Program-made: the position numbers and the translations under genes
The notes under the pieces: model-generated
Databases searched by the model: none
Told to the model about the DNA's origin: nothing
What the model saw: the letters and a program-made list of their open reading frames with translations, nothing else
Part shown: positions 35,767 through 45,272 of the stretch, in pieces
Numbering within the stretch: position 1 is the stretch's first letter
Layout of the letters: each line of letters begins with the position of its first letter
Source of the DNA: Enterococcus phoeniculicola ATCC BAA-412
GTDB taxonomy: Bacteria > Bacillota > Bacilli > Lactobacillales > Enterococcaceae
Assembly: GCF_000407505.1 (NCBI RefSeq)
Contig: NZ_ASWE01000002.1
Coordinates: 682,001 to 746,000 of the forward strand
Direction of reading: 5' to 3'
Length of the DNA: 64,000 nucleotides

Positions 35767-36102
35767 CTATTTTTTTTCTTCAATTCCAGTGTAGTGTTTC
35801 ATACGAATTTCTTCTCTTTGTTGTTCTGGAGAAATGTGCGGAGATTGACTGACATGTTCAGCAAGCGGATCTTCTGCTTTATGAACAGATTGTTCTTTTG
35901 TTAAATCTTGATTTCGGGCTGCCAGTTCATCGTAGCTGTCTTCTAACTCTTCTATGCGCTCTTTTTCCTTTTGAAGTTGTGCTTTTGCTTCTTTCATTTG
36001 CTCTTTGCCTTCTTCTTTAAGCGTTTGATTATGCAGTAAATCACCGACTTTTTCCTTGACTGAACCGATCACTTTATCTGATTGATTTTTTATTCCGCTC
36101 AT
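35767..36102 (-). CDS. CsbD-like stress protein
   Basis: 111 aa. The first 50 residues (MSGIKNQSDKVIGSVKEKVG, LLHNQTLKEEGKEQ) match the CsbD family of small general-stress proteins; the rest is a charged helical tail. ATG 36102 has GGAGG 8 nt upstream, which is preferred to the upstream ATG at 36156. Function of CsbD proteins is unknown. Located between the nrdR and coaE groups. Confidence 0.75.
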   Translation of the reverse strand: MSGIKNQSDKVIGSVKEKVGDLLHNQTLKEEGKEQMKEAKAQLQKEKERIEELEDSYDELAARNQDLTKEQSVHKAEDPLAEHVSQSPHISPEQQREEIRMKHYTGIEEKK

Positions 36103-36245
36103 ACCAATTCCTCCCTCTGTTATTGATAGAATATCAAAATTTTCCATTTGATTCAAAATATACGCAATTCATAATCTGGATGATTGAAACTCCCTACAGT
36201 ACGTGGTAACCTAGAAAAGTAAATTATTTTTAAGGAGTTTTTTTC

Positions 36246-37658
36246 ATGACGCAACCCTACCAATCAAGAAAACAAATTCATCGTAAAAAAAAGAAAAACT
36301 GGTTACCGTTACTTCCTGTCTGTATCTTGTTTCTTGCAGGCGGCACGTACGTGATTAATAAAATGCTTGTTGACTTAAATCCACAACAAGAAAAAGCACA
36401 TGCAAGCAGCTCATCAAAAAAATCTGAAAAAGAACAAGCAAAAGAGTCACTTCTTACGCAATTATCAAATGAAAAATGGACGAAAAGCGAGAGCTATTCA
36501 ACCAGTGAACAAACGTTTTTTATTGACGACTTAAAAAATGAAGAAAATTTAGGCTTGTTATTCAGCCATTTCCCAAAAGAAAATGCACCTGAGATCGTTA
36601 CAGGAAAAGAAGTTTCTGAAGATTACTCAGAGGCGTTAAAGCGAGTCTATTATGATTTTTCTAGCTATACTTGGAATGAAACAAAAAAGATTTATGACAA
36701 AACGGAGTCAAACTCTGGAGAGGCAAGTTTTATGAAAGCTGATACGCATGAGTTACCTAAAATTACCGATTTTTTCCCAAGTAAAACAGAACTAATGCAT
36801 AGCCATTTCCTTATTCAACAGGAAATATTAAATAGTAGTCAGGACGGTAATAAGATTATTGATGAGGTGTTAAACCAACAACCCTTTACCCCTGAGGAAC
36901 TAACGGTGAGTAAAGTCAATGATGTTGGAATTCAAGTAAATCTGACAAAACCTATTGGAGATGTCTCATCGTTTACACTCCCTTGGGCCGAGTTTGCCTA
37001 TTATTTAAATCCCAAATACGTTTCTACACAATATTTTCCCAAAAAAGAAACTAAACAAGTCGCTCTTACTTTTGATGATGGACCGAGTCCAGAAACGACT
37101 GAAAGATTATTGGATATTTTAAAAGAAGAAAATGTCAAAGCTACATTTTTCGTCTTAGGAAATGCAGCACAAGCAAATCCATCAATCTTGGAAAAGATTA
37201 TTTCTGAGGGGCATGTTATTGGAAACCATTCTTATGACCATGCAAAATTAACACAGCTTAGTCCGGAAGCGGTAAAAAAAGAAATGCAAGATACAGACAA
37301 AATCGTTTATCAAACAACCGGTCAACTACCAAAATATATTCGTCCACCCTATGGTGCAATGAAAGAATCAATTGCAAAAACCTTAAATCAGCCCTTAATT
37401 CACTGGAATATTGATACGGAGGACTGGAAAAAAGGAAGCCCCGAAGACATTGTAGGTGCAGTGAATGAAAATTTGGAGAATGGTTCGGTTATCTTGCTCC
37501 ATGATATTCATAAAACAAGTGTGGATTCTGTGCAGCCGCTAATACAATCCCTAAAAAAACAAGGGTATACGTTCACTTCCATTAATTCACTATTCGAAGG
37601 CCCACATCGAGGAACACAATATTTTGGCGGTTCAAGAGAAATTAATGTCTTTCAGTAG
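36246..37658 (+). CDS. Membrane-anchored polysaccharide deacetylase (PgdA-type)
   Basis: 470 aa. Basic N-terminus, one membrane helix (about 20-37), an extracellular DUF-like middle, and a C-terminal NodB domain (about 270-450). All NodB motifs are intact: TFDDGPS, HSYDH (metal His pair), RPPYGA, and DTEDWKKG, LLHDIHK. Such enzymes deacetylate N-acetylglucosamine of peptidoglycan, giving lysozyme resistance, or another amino sugar polymer. Convergent with coaE; sits within the nrdR-to-polA block. Confidence 0.88.
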   Translation: MTQPYQSRKQIHRKKKKNWLPLLPVCILFLAGGTYVINKMLVDLNPQQEKAHASSSSKKSEKEQAKESLLTQLSNEKWTKSESYSTSEQTFFIDDLKNEENLGLLFSHFPKENAPEIVTGKEVSEDYSEALKRVYYDFSSYTWNETKKIYDKTESNSGEASFMKADTHELPKITDFFPSKTELMHSHFLIQQEILNSSQDGNKIIDEVLNQQPFTPEELTVSKVNDVGIQVNLTKPIGDVSSFTLPWAEFAYYLNPKYVSTQYFPKKETKQVALTFDDGPSPETTERLLDILKEENVKATFFVLGNAAQANPSILEKIISEGHVIGNHSYDHAKLTQLSPEAVKKEMQDTDKIVYQTTGQLPKYIRPPYGAMKESIAKTLNQPLIHWNIDTEDWKKGSPEDIVGAVNENLENGSVILLHDIHKTSVDSVQPLIQSLKKQGYTFTSINSLFEGPHRGTQYFGGSREINVFQ

Positions 37659-37678
37659 AAATTGACAAACCTTCAATT

Positions 37679-37730
37679 AAATAACAAATAAACACGTTGA
37701 CTGTTTAGCCAACGTGTTTATTTGTTATTT
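37679..37730. terminator. Bidirectional terminator, deacetylase gene and coaE
   Basis: 21-bp perfect stem, left arm 37679-37699 and right arm 37710-37730, A-rich on one side and T-rich on the other. It overlaps the last codons of coaE. Confidence 0.85.
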
Positions 37731-38315
37731 AAATTTTGAGAGCCAGGCCATCACTTGCTCTCTTGTCTTCTCTTGTGACCCCTGGTTATCAAAAACAATG
37801 TCGGCTCTCTTTTTCTTTTCCTCGATGTCTAATTGACTGTGTATTCGTTTTAGCGCATCCTCTTCATTGAGATGATCTCGTTTCATCAATCGCTGTAATT
37901 GCAATACTTCTGGAATATAAACAACCGCAACCTGTGTCATATATTGCTCATAATGACCTTCAAAGAGTAAAGGAATATCAACGATAACCAAAGAAGCTAG
38001 CTTCTTTTTTTCTTCAATTTGTGCCACTATTTCTGATCGGATGAATGGATTTAATAGCTGATTCAGCTGTTGTCGTTTTTCATCAGATTGAAAAATAATT
38101 GACCCTAGCTTTTTACGGTTCAGATGTCCATCCTCGGTAATTATTTCATTTCCAAACACTTCAACAATGGCATTCAGTCCTGGTGTCTGAGGTTCTACTA
38201 CTTGTCGTGCTACAATATCTGCATCAACAATGGGGTACCCTAACTCCTTGAAAACGGCAACAACACTACTCTTTCCAGTAGAAATTCCCCCAGTAATGCC
38301 TAAAATGAAACTCAT
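37725..38315 (-). CDS. coaE: Dephospho-CoA kinase
   Basis: 196 aa. P-loop GITGGISTGKSSV, VDIPLLFEG, and the RxxRxxxR-like lid. It phosphorylates dephospho-CoA, the last step of CoA synthesis. ATG 38315 overlaps the mutM stop by 4 nt; the longer frame reaching 38405 lies within mutM. Operon order polA-mutM-coaE is usual in Firmicutes. Confidence 0.95.
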   Translation of the reverse strand: MSFILGITGGISTGKSSVVAVFKELGYPIVDADIVARQVVEPQTPGLNAIVEVFGNEIITEDGHLNRKKLGSIIFQSDEKRQQLNQLLNPFIRSEIVAQIEEKKKLASLVIVDIPLLFEGHYEQYMTQVAVVYIPEVLQLQRLMKRDHLNEEDALKRIHSQLDIEEKKKRADIVFDNQGSQEKTREQVMAWLSKFK

Positions 38316-39154
38316 CGAACCTTCCTCACTTTCAATTTTTGACAGGTTGGACAATAGTGCGTTCCCCTTTGAGCAACCTTTGTTTTGATAATCGGGGTAC
38401 CACATCGACTACAGGGAACGCCTGTTTGTCCATAAGCTTGAAGAGAAATTTGGAATTTACCAGCCTCGCCTAATGCATTTAAGTAGCTGCGAATCGTAGT
38501 CCCACCAGCTTCTACTGCTTTTCCCAAAATATCAATAATAGCTAAACGTAGGGTTGCTGCTTCCTTTTTATTGAGTGTATCAGCCGGCTGTTCAGGATGG
38601 ATTTTTGCTTGCCAAAGCGCTTCATCCACATAGATGTTTCCTAATCCTGTAACTAGTTTTTGATCAAGTAACAGCGGTTTAATTGCTTTGTGGGATTTTT
38701 TTAATCCTTTTTCAAACTCGGCTAATTTGAACACTTCTGGAAGCGGCTCAGGACCAAGGCTTGCAATCCCCTTATAAGAGGCACTTTTTCCTTTTTCCAT
38801 AAGTGCCATTCGTCCAAATTTTCGCACATCGTTATAATGAAGCTCACTGCCGTCCGTAAAATGAAAAATGACATGTGTATGCTTGTTTTCTGGAGCATTT
38901 TCTGAATAAAACTCATATTTTCCTTCCATCCGTAAATGAGAAACTAGTTCCCAATCGGTTAGTTGAAGAATCAGATATTTACCTCTTCGTTGAATAGACT
39001 CAATTGTTTGACCGATAAGCTCAAGTGCAAATAACTCTGCATCAGGTTGTTCAATAATTCGTGGCCAACGCACGGTTACATAATCAATTGTTTTTCCGAT
39101 AACCAATCGTTCAAGTCCCTTTCGCACGGTTTCTACCTCTGGTAATTCTGGCAT
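38312..39154 (-). CDS. mutM: Formamidopyrimidine-DNA glycosylase MutM (Fpg)
   Basis: 280 aa. Mature N-terminus PELPEVETVRKGL with catalytic Pro2 and Glu3, H2TH region GLGNIYVDEALW and C-terminal zinc finger CSRCGTP...HYCPTCQ. Removes 8-oxoguanine. ATG 39154 gives Pro at position 2 as catalysis needs and has GGAGGTG upstream; the longer frame is rejected. Confidence 0.97.
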   Translation of the reverse strand: MPELPEVETVRKGLERLVIGKTIDYVTVRWPRIIEQPDAELFALELIGQTIESIQRRGKYLILQLTDWELVSHLRMEGKYEFYSENAPENKHTHVIFHFTDGSELHYNDVRKFGRMALMEKGKSASYKGIASLGPEPLPEVFKLAEFEKGLKKSHKAIKPLLLDQKLVTGLGNIYVDEALWQAKIHPEQPADTLNKKEAATLRLAIIDILGKAVEAGGTTIRSYLNALGEAGKFQISLQAYGQTGVPCSRCGTPIIKTKVAQRGTHYCPTCQKLKVRKVR

Positions 39155-39173
39155 GATTTGACACCTCCGTATT

Positions 39174-39223
39174 AAAAAATCAGTCCACAGATTATTCAAC
39201 AAAAAATGAACAATCTATGGACT
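39174..39223 (-). terminator. Terminator-like hairpin between polA and mutM
   Basis: Left arm 39182-39197 (AGTCCACAGATTATTC) pairs with 39208-39223 (GAACAATCTATGGACT) with two mismatches or GU pairs; the minus strand then has GATTTTTT. Only about 20 nt remain before mutM, with no room for a normal promoter between. Confidence 0.7.
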
Positions 39224-39257
39224 TCGTGATTGCCAGGTAATCACTTAGCCAATCACA

Positions 39258-41903
39258 TTATTTTGCTTCATACCAAGTTTTTCCCCAGCTGCTGTCTGTA
39301 ATTAATGGAACGTGTAAGTCCACTGCATGTTCCATGACTTCTTTAACCAGTTCATCAAGTCTTTCTAATTCTTTTTCTGGAACTTCAAATACTAATTCAT
39401 CATGAACCTGTAAAAGTAGTGTAGCTTCTAGTTTTTCTTCTTTTAAACGTTTTGCTAAGTCAATCATCGCAATTTTCAGGATGTCTGCAGCACTTCCTTG
39501 AATGGGTGTGTTGATTGCTGTTCGTTCTGCAAATGAGCGAATATTGAAGTTTCGAGAATTAATATCTGGTAAGTATCTTCTTCGGTTATACAGTGTTTCA
39601 ACATAGCCTTTATCTTTTGCTTCTCGGACAATGTCTTCCATATACTGTTTTACCCCGGGATATTTTTCAAAATACGTATCAATATATTGTTGGGCTTCTT
39701 TTCGAGTAATTCCTAAGTTTTGTGACAATCCATAATCAGAAATCCCATAGACAATTCCAAAGTTCACGGCTTTTGCCTGTCTACGCATATTTGGTGTAAC
39801 GTCCTCTGCTTTTTCAATACCAAAGACACGCATCGCTGTACTGGAATGAATATCCTGTCCCTCAATGAAGGCTTCTTTCAAATGCTTATCATCTGAGATA
39901 TGGGCAAGTACACGCAGTTCAATTTGAGAGTAATCCGAAGAATACATCACCCAATTATCTGCTCTAGGGACAAAGGCTTGGCGAATCTTTCTTCCTTCTT
40001 CTAAACGGATAGGAATATTTTGTAAGTTTGGATCAACTGAACTTAATCTACCTGTCTGTGTCAATGTTTGAACGTATCGGGTATGAACTTTCCCATCTGA
40101 TTGAATGACTTTTAATAATCCTTCAACATATGTCGATTGGATTTTGGAAATTTGACGATATATAAGAATATCATCAACAATAGGTGCTTGTTCTCTTAAT
40201 TGTTCTAATACGTCTACTGCAGTAGAATACCCTGTTTTTGTTTTTTTAATGACAGGTAGGCCCATTTTTTCAAATAGAATAACTCCGAGCTGTTTAGGTG
40301 AATTCAGATTGAAGGTTTCACCCGCTTCTTCATAAATTTTGGATTCAATTTCTTGAAGCTTCGCTGAAAATTCACCCTTCATGGTATGCAAACGTGAAGC
40401 ATCTACTGTAATCCCTGTAATTTCCATATCGGCAAGAATCATAGATAAAGGTAATTCCATTTTATAGAATAAATCTGCTTGATTTTTTTCTTCTAATTCT
40501 TTATTTAACTTGTCTGACAATACATCGATTGCACAAACCTTACGTGCAAGATGAGCAAAAAAATCCTCTTCTTCTTCTGGAAGTCCTCTTTTTGCACCTT
40601 TTCCATAAACCGCTTCATCTGAGCGGATTTCTGTGTAACCATAATGTTGTGCCACACCTTCGATATCGTTACTGTTGTCGTTTGTATCCAGTAGATAAGC
40701 TGCTAGAAGAACATCAAAGTCAATTCCTTGCGTACGTGTGATATAGCGATTTAGTGCAACGAATGTACGTTTTGCATCATACACTTTTTTTAACATGGTT
40801 TGATCTTCTAACCAAGATTTAAAATGTGGATTTTCAAATAACGCTAAATCATTCGTTACGTATGCTTTGTGTTTTGTTCCCCATGCGACACCGACAATAT
40901 CCTCTAAATGGTAGTTATCTCCTAACATTTCTACATATAATGACATGTCTGTTGTAAACATTTCAGGCGTATATTCATTAACAACATCAAAATGTATGTC
41001 CTGCATTTCAACTTCTTCTTCTTGGATATTTAACTTAGCTAAAAATTGTTTGAAGTCCATTTCTTTGTAAAAAGGAACTAACTTTTCTAAATCTTTCCCC
41101 TCATATTTCAGTGACTCAATAGATACATCGATAGGAGCTTTTGTATTGATGGTAGCAAGCTCTTTTGACATAAAGGCCTGTTCTTTATCGTTAATTAGAT
41201 TTTCTTTCATCTTACTTGCTTTTAGCTTATCAATATTTTCATAGACCCCTTCAACAGAGCCATATTCCTTCAACAGTTTAATCGCTGTTTTTTCTCCAAT
41301 TTTCGTAACACCAGGAATATTATCAGAAGTATCTCCTGCAAGTCCCTTCATATCAATAATTTGTTTTGGCTCAAGTCCGTCATACTTCTCTGCAACATAT
41401 GCCGGCGTATACGTTTCTAAATCACTAACTCCTTTTACTGTAATATCTACTTTTACAGAATCTGTAGTCAGCTGTGTTAAATCTCGATCTCCTGAAAGAA
41501 CTACGACATCAAACTCATCTTTTGGTGCAAGAACAGATAATGTACCAATAATATCATCTGCTTCATAGTTATCTAGTTCATAATATTTCACGCCAAGTCC
41601 CGTTAAAAGCTCGCGGATATAAGGCATCTGTTCTTTAAATTCACCAGGAGTTTTTGAGCGGCCTGCTTTATAATCTGAGTAGATTTCTGTTCGGAAAGTT
41701 GTCTTCCCCGCATCAAATGCTACAAGTACGTGTGTCGGTTGCTCCTTTTCCATCACATTTTCAAACATATTGTTGAATGCATAAATTGCATTGGTATGCA
41801 GACCATTTTTATTCTTGAAACGCTCTAACGAATTGTGTAGGGCAAAAAAGGCGCGGAACGCCACACTATTTCCATCCACCAGCAATAATTTATTTTTTGT
41901 CAT
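39258..41903 (-). CDS. polA: DNA polymerase I
   Basis: 881 aa. 5' nuclease domain (GLAGDTSDNIPGV helical-clamp region), a 3'-5' exonuclease-like domain whose DxE metal motif is not seen (the segment reads LYVEMLGDNYH), so proofreading is probably absent as in other Bacilli, and a polymerase domain with motif A SSDYSQIELRVLAH, motif B RRQAKAVNFGIVYG and motif C QVHDELVFE. ATG 41903 has AGGAG 8 nt upstream; TTG 41906 is possible but closer than usual. Confidence 0.96.
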   Translation of the reverse strand: MTKNKLLLVDGNSVAFRAFFALHNSLERFKNKNGLHTNAIYAFNNMFENVMEKEQPTHVLVAFDAGKTTFRTEIYSDYKAGRSKTPGEFKEQMPYIRELLTGLGVKYYELDNYEADDIIGTLSVLAPKDEFDVVVLSGDRDLTQLTTDSVKVDITVKGVSDLETYTPAYVAEKYDGLEPKQIIDMKGLAGDTSDNIPGVTKIGEKTAIKLLKEYGSVEGVYENIDKLKASKMKENLINDKEQAFMSKELATINTKAPIDVSIESLKYEGKDLEKLVPFYKEMDFKQFLAKLNIQEEEVEMQDIHFDVVNEYTPEMFTTDMSLYVEMLGDNYHLEDIVGVAWGTKHKAYVTNDLALFENPHFKSWLEDQTMLKKVYDAKRTFVALNRYITRTQGIDFDVLLAAYLLDTNDNSNDIEGVAQHYGYTEIRSDEAVYGKGAKRGLPEEEEDFFAHLARKVCAIDVLSDKLNKELEEKNQADLFYKMELPLSMILADMEITGITVDASRLHTMKGEFSAKLQEIESKIYEEAGETFNLNSPKQLGVILFEKMGLPVIKKTKTGYSTAVDVLEQLREQAPIVDDILIYRQISKIQSTYVEGLLKVIQSDGKVHTRYVQTLTQTGRLSSVDPNLQNIPIRLEEGRKIRQAFVPRADNWVMYSSDYSQIELRVLAHISDDKHLKEAFIEGQDIHSSTAMRVFGIEKAEDVTPNMRRQAKAVNFGIVYGISDYGLSQNLGITRKEAQQYIDTYFEKYPGVKQYMEDIVREAKDKGYVETLYNRRRYLPDINSRNFNIRSFAERTAINTPIQGSAADILKIAMIDLAKRLKEEKLEATLLLQVHDELVFEVPEKELERLDELVKEVMEHAVDLHVPLITDSSWGKTWYEAK

Positions 41904-42116
41904 CAATACGACTCCTCACTTGTTTCCATACTCTCTTTCATACTTATCTATTTTAACAAATATTAGAAGTGATTGCGAAAAGAAAAACTGGTTGATTTAC
42001 AAATGAATAAAAAAACTATCTTTCATCGGAAAAATCCACATAAAAGATAGTGAAACTCTATAAAAATGACTAGTTGATTAGTTTGTTCGGTACACAGGTT
42101 CTGAAGCTACAATAAA

Positions 42117-42764
42117 CTAAGAATGAATAGGAATTTCTATCAGCTCTTTTTGTTCAATTCTATAAACACGATTGCATAATTCATGTATATCCTCTTTATT
42201 ATGACTAGCCAGTAAAATAGTGGTTCCTTCTTCTGCCATTTTCCTCAAAAGCTGTCGGATTTTTATGATACTTTTTTCATCTAGCCCATTCATTGGTTCA
42301 TCTAATAAAATAACATCTTGGTATTCCATAATGGCTTGGGCAATTCCAAGCTTTTTTTTCATTCCAAGAGAATATGCCTGTACTTTCTTATCTTTTTCAC
42401 TGAATAAGTTGACAGACTTCATCGTAGAGTGAATCTCTGTATCAGAAAGCTTATTTTTTATACTTGAGAGTAATTTCAAGTTTTCAAATCCCGTAAGCTC
42501 AGCCAAAAAGGACGGTTCTTCAATCAGTACACCCAGATTCTCTGGAAAGGTATTTGTTTTTGTGATTTCAGTTTGTTTTACGGTGATTTGTCCTTTTGCA
42601 GGTTTTAAAAAACCAGCAATAAGTTTAAACAAGACACTTTTTCCGGAACCATTTTCTCCAACGATTCCGATAATTTGTCCTTTTTTACAAGAAAATGAAA
42701 GATTATCAAATAATAAATGATGCTTAAATTTCATGCTTACATGAGTAACTTCAATAATATTCAT
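42117..42764 (-). CDS. ABC transporter ATP-binding protein
   Basis: 215 aa. Walker A GENGSGKSVLF, signature YSLGMKKKLGIAQ, Walker B VILLDEPMNGLD, switch His in LLASHNKED. Its short length and lack of a membrane domain fit ABC-2-type exporters for antibiotics, peptides or lantibiotics. ATG 42764 overlaps the upstream permease stop by 4 nt and has GGAGG 8 nt before it. Last gene of the four-gene operon. Confidence 0.92.
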   Translation of the reverse strand: MNIIEVTHVSMKFKHHLLFDNLSFSCKKGQIIGIVGENGSGKSVLFKLIAGFLKPAKGQITVKQTEITKTNTFPENLGVLIEEPSFLAELTGFENLKLLSSIKNKLSDTEIHSTMKSVNLFSEKDKKVQAYSLGMKKKLGIAQAIMEYQDVILLDEPMNGLDEKSIIKIRQLLRKMAEEGTTILLASHNKEDIHELCNRVYRIEQKELIEIPIHS

Positions 42765-43543
42765 CTGTGATTCCTCCAACTTCTATTCAATAAATAAATA
42801 CTAAATCCGATATAAACTAAAAGGTTTTGAATAAAAATCCATAGTAAACTTACTAAAAGATTATTGTTTTTATCAAATTTTGCTAGTGTTCGGGCAAGAG
42901 TTAGGATACTTGTATTGAAAAAGAGAATCTCCTTTTTTCCAACAAGAAAATAGGAAAAGCAATAACTAAATAATAGAAAAACCAGCACACTAAATATTGC
43001 ATTTTTTTCAGTAAAGATTATTGTTAGAAGCAAAAATAAATTTGCTAAAGTAATGCTAGATAGTACATTTTCAAAATAGAAAAGAGCTGTTTCTTTTGAA
43101 AAAAAGAGCTGGATAACTGCTGAAGGCTCAGTAAAAAATATGGAAGAAATCAGAACAAATAAGAAGGTGAAAAACAGAAAAAGTCCCCAATAAATAATCC
43201 CCAGATTCAAAGCATAGAAGCAGATAGATTTGTACCACTTCTTCAAGCTATCGAAACGAATAAGAAGCAGATACAAATCGCTTTTTTCAGCACTATGACT
43301 GGATAAACTAAAAAAGTAAAGATAGAACAAATAAAAAAATAGAAAGCGCAGTATCTGTAATACAGAAAAATCTTGATAAGGTACTCCTGCAAGTAAAATA
43401 CTATAGAAATCAGAGATAGTTCGTGGTGTATCAATCCAAACTGACACATATAAACAACAGACTCCGAAAAAAACAAGACTTAAGACATTTCTTCTTCTAA
43501 GAGCTAAAAAATAGATTTTTTGTATACGAATGAATGTATTCAT
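42761..43543 (-). CDS. ABC transporter permease subunit, C
   Basis: 260 aa, about six membrane helices, with a basic N-terminus. Sequence is highly hydrophobic and without a family signature I can name; assigned as permease by its position between another permease and the ATPase with 4-nt coupling. It lies 3 nt after the previous gene. Confidence 0.75.
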   Translation of the reverse strand: MNTFIRIQKIYFLALRRRNVLSLVFFGVCCLYVSVWIDTPRTISDFYSILLAGVPYQDFSVLQILRFLFFYLFYLYFFSLSSHSAEKSDLYLLLIRFDSLKKWYKSICFYALNLGIIYWGLFLFFTFLFVLISSIFFTEPSAVIQLFFSKETALFYFENVLSSITLANLFLLLTIIFTEKNAIFSVLVFLLFSYCFSYFLVGKKEILFFNTSILTLARTLAKFDKNNNLLVSLLWIFIQNLLVYIGFSIYLLNRSWRNHR

Positions 43544-43546
43544 GGA

Positions 43547-44341
43547 TTATTCTCCTACTGATTTATGTGTGTAACAATAAAAAAGAATTCCATCAATTAT
43601 CATAAGAGAAAGTCCCCAATATCGTAGATTTTTTAGTACGAGGCTGGAAAAATTTCTAACAGGTTCTGTACCTGTATACAGTAAGTAATGAGTAAAAGGT
43701 AACCAGTCACTTACTAGAGTATCTTGTGATAATTTATAAAAATATGCTTGAATACCAATGAAAAAGAAAAGAATAAGGAACGCGACGGCTCGATTTTTTG
43801 ATACAAATGTGAGGAGAAGATAACTGTTAGCTATAAAAAATAAGTAAAGAAAGAAGAAGCTCCATGCAAAACAGACCTGTATTAAGGGGGCGACCTGCGT
43901 ATTTGGAACTATTTTTAGGACAGATGTATAGTAGTCGATTAACTCTTTGTCCCAAGAAAAATACTGCTTTTGAGTGGGTAAGCCAATAACGATAACCATT
44001 AACAACAAACAGATAAAAAACCGAAATAACAGTTTTAATAAGAAGGAAAAATCAGTCAAAAATAATTGTTTCCTTCCTCCAAGACGAACCAGAAACATGT
44101 ATTTTTTTATTGGAAATTCTAATTCGATAGTTAGATAAATCATAAATAATAGCGGGATACCAAAGAGTACGGTATAAAGTGTTTGTACATTATAGAATAA
44201 CCAAGCAACGAGTCGATCATTTTTTGTTTCCAGAATAAATTGATAATAGGACACACCAATTAATACAGCTAAGGAAATGAGATATAGCAGACTTTTTCCT
44301 TTACTCTTTTTTTCTCTGATTGTATTTACTCTATTGATCAT
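43547..44341 (-). CDS. ABC transporter permease subunit, B
   Basis: 264 aa, about six membrane helices. The segment IELEFPIKKYMFLVRLGGRKQ resembles the cytosolic coupling region of ABC-2 permeases. ATG 44341 (MINRVNT) has AAAGGAG 7 nt upstream and overlaps the previous gene by 11 nt; the longer frame to 44455 lies inside that gene. Confidence 0.75.
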   Translation of the reverse strand: MINRVNTIREKKSKGKSLLYLISLAVLIGVSYYQFILETKNDRLVAWLFYNVQTLYTVLFGIPLLFMIYLTIELEFPIKKYMFLVRLGGRKQLFLTDFSFLLKLLFRFFICLLLMVIVIGLPTQKQYFSWDKELIDYYTSVLKIVPNTQVAPLIQVCFAWSFFFLYLFFIANSYLLLTFVSKNRAVAFLILFFFIGIQAYFYKLSQDTLVSDWLPFTHYLLYTGTEPVRNFSSLVLKNLRYWGLSLMIIDGILFYCYTHKSVGE

Positions 44342-45098
44342 TTTTGTTCTCCTTTGAAAAATAAGTTGTTCCAATTGAAAATAAAACAACCAATAGGAAA
44401 GCGAATTGAATGTAAATATTTTGGAAAGTAGTCGTTGTATTTGCAGATAAATCAAATGTCGTCACTGGTTCATAGCGATCTAAATGAAGCAACGGAAAAA
44501 TAAATGAAGGAAAAAAGTAAATAATTAGTGGAAAAAATGCGGTAATATATTTATTTTTGATAAATATTGAGCTTACAAAACCAATATTAGCGTAAATAAA
44601 GCCAAATAAACCGCTGTTTAAAATAAGTAGACCTGCATAAAGTCGTTGATTTTCTTTAAAAATCGTAGAAAATGGCCCGCCAATCTCCCCCATATAAGCA
44701 GGTGCACTGCTTGGATAGATGAGTAGATTTAGTAGAAATAGACAAATAAGAGGAAGAACAATGACCAAGCTTCCCATCACTCCTACTGAAAAAAATTTTA
44801 TAAAAAAATATTTCTTCTTAGTCATTCGAACAAAAATTGCTGTAATCATATTGTTTTGTTGGTCATTTAAGTAGGTGTTCCCCATCGGCAAAGCAGCTAT
44901 TAACGGTGCTAACAGTGGAAGCAACGAGGACGTGCTGAAACTGAAACCAGAAAAGAAGAGAGTCAGCCCCTCTTCCATTTCTATTAACAATCTGTTCCCT
45001 AAAATACCAAAGAGGATACTAAGGAATGATAGAATCATGGCAAATATAAATAATTTTGACTTTAAACTAAGTTTTAGTTCATAGATAAAATAGGACAA
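44331..45098 (-). CDS. ABC transporter permease subunit, A
   Basis: 255 aa, six membrane helices. The ABC-2-type pattern LLPLLAPLIAALPMGNTY, YLNDQQNNMITAIFVRMTKK then KFFSVG is typical of BcrB/MutE-like permeases that export or shed antimicrobial peptides. Start is TTG 45098, GGAGG 9 nt upstream; no better codon is near. The stop of the short peptide frame at 45116 is 17 nt upstream. Confidence 0.8.
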   Translation of the reverse strand: MSYFIYELKLSLKSKLFIFAMILSFLSILFGILGNRLLIEMEEGLTLFFSGFSFSTSSLLPLLAPLIAALPMGNTYLNDQQNNMITAIFVRMTKKKYFFIKFFSVGVMGSLVIVLPLICLFLLNLLIYPSSAPAYMGEIGGPFSTIFKENQRLYAGLLILNSGLFGFIYANIGFVSSIFIKNKYITAFFPLIIYFFPSFIFPLLHLDRYEPVTTFDLSANTTTTFQNIYIQFAFLLVVLFSIGTTYFSKENKNDQ

Positions 45099-45115
45099 AA
45101 GTAAGATCCTCCTTT

Positions 45116-45226
45116 TTAAGTAAAAGATAGCGTTATCAAATATATCAATTGAAAATATAATGACTCATCGGGGCTCCAACTACCTTGGGCATCGACGCTC
45201 ACAACAGTAGTTAGAGGTGTAGACAA
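45116..45226 (-). pseudogene. Short frame resembling a secreted peptide or its remnant
   Basis: 36 codons from TTG 45226: LSTPLTTVVSVDA followed by QGSWSPDESLYFQ and a hydrophobic tail. The first part looks like the end of a Sec signal peptide cut after VDA, and QGSW recalls the mature start of lactococcin-972-type bacteriocins. The frame is open upstream only to a TAA at about 45252, with no ATG and a weak ribosome site, so the N-terminus is missing. It lies directly ahead of an exporter operon. A decayed bacteriocin or leader gene is the best guess; chance is possible. Confidence 0.3.
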
Positions 45227-45272
45227 AGCTAATGTTGTTTTGTTACCTTATTATTGAATAAGCAAAATCCCC

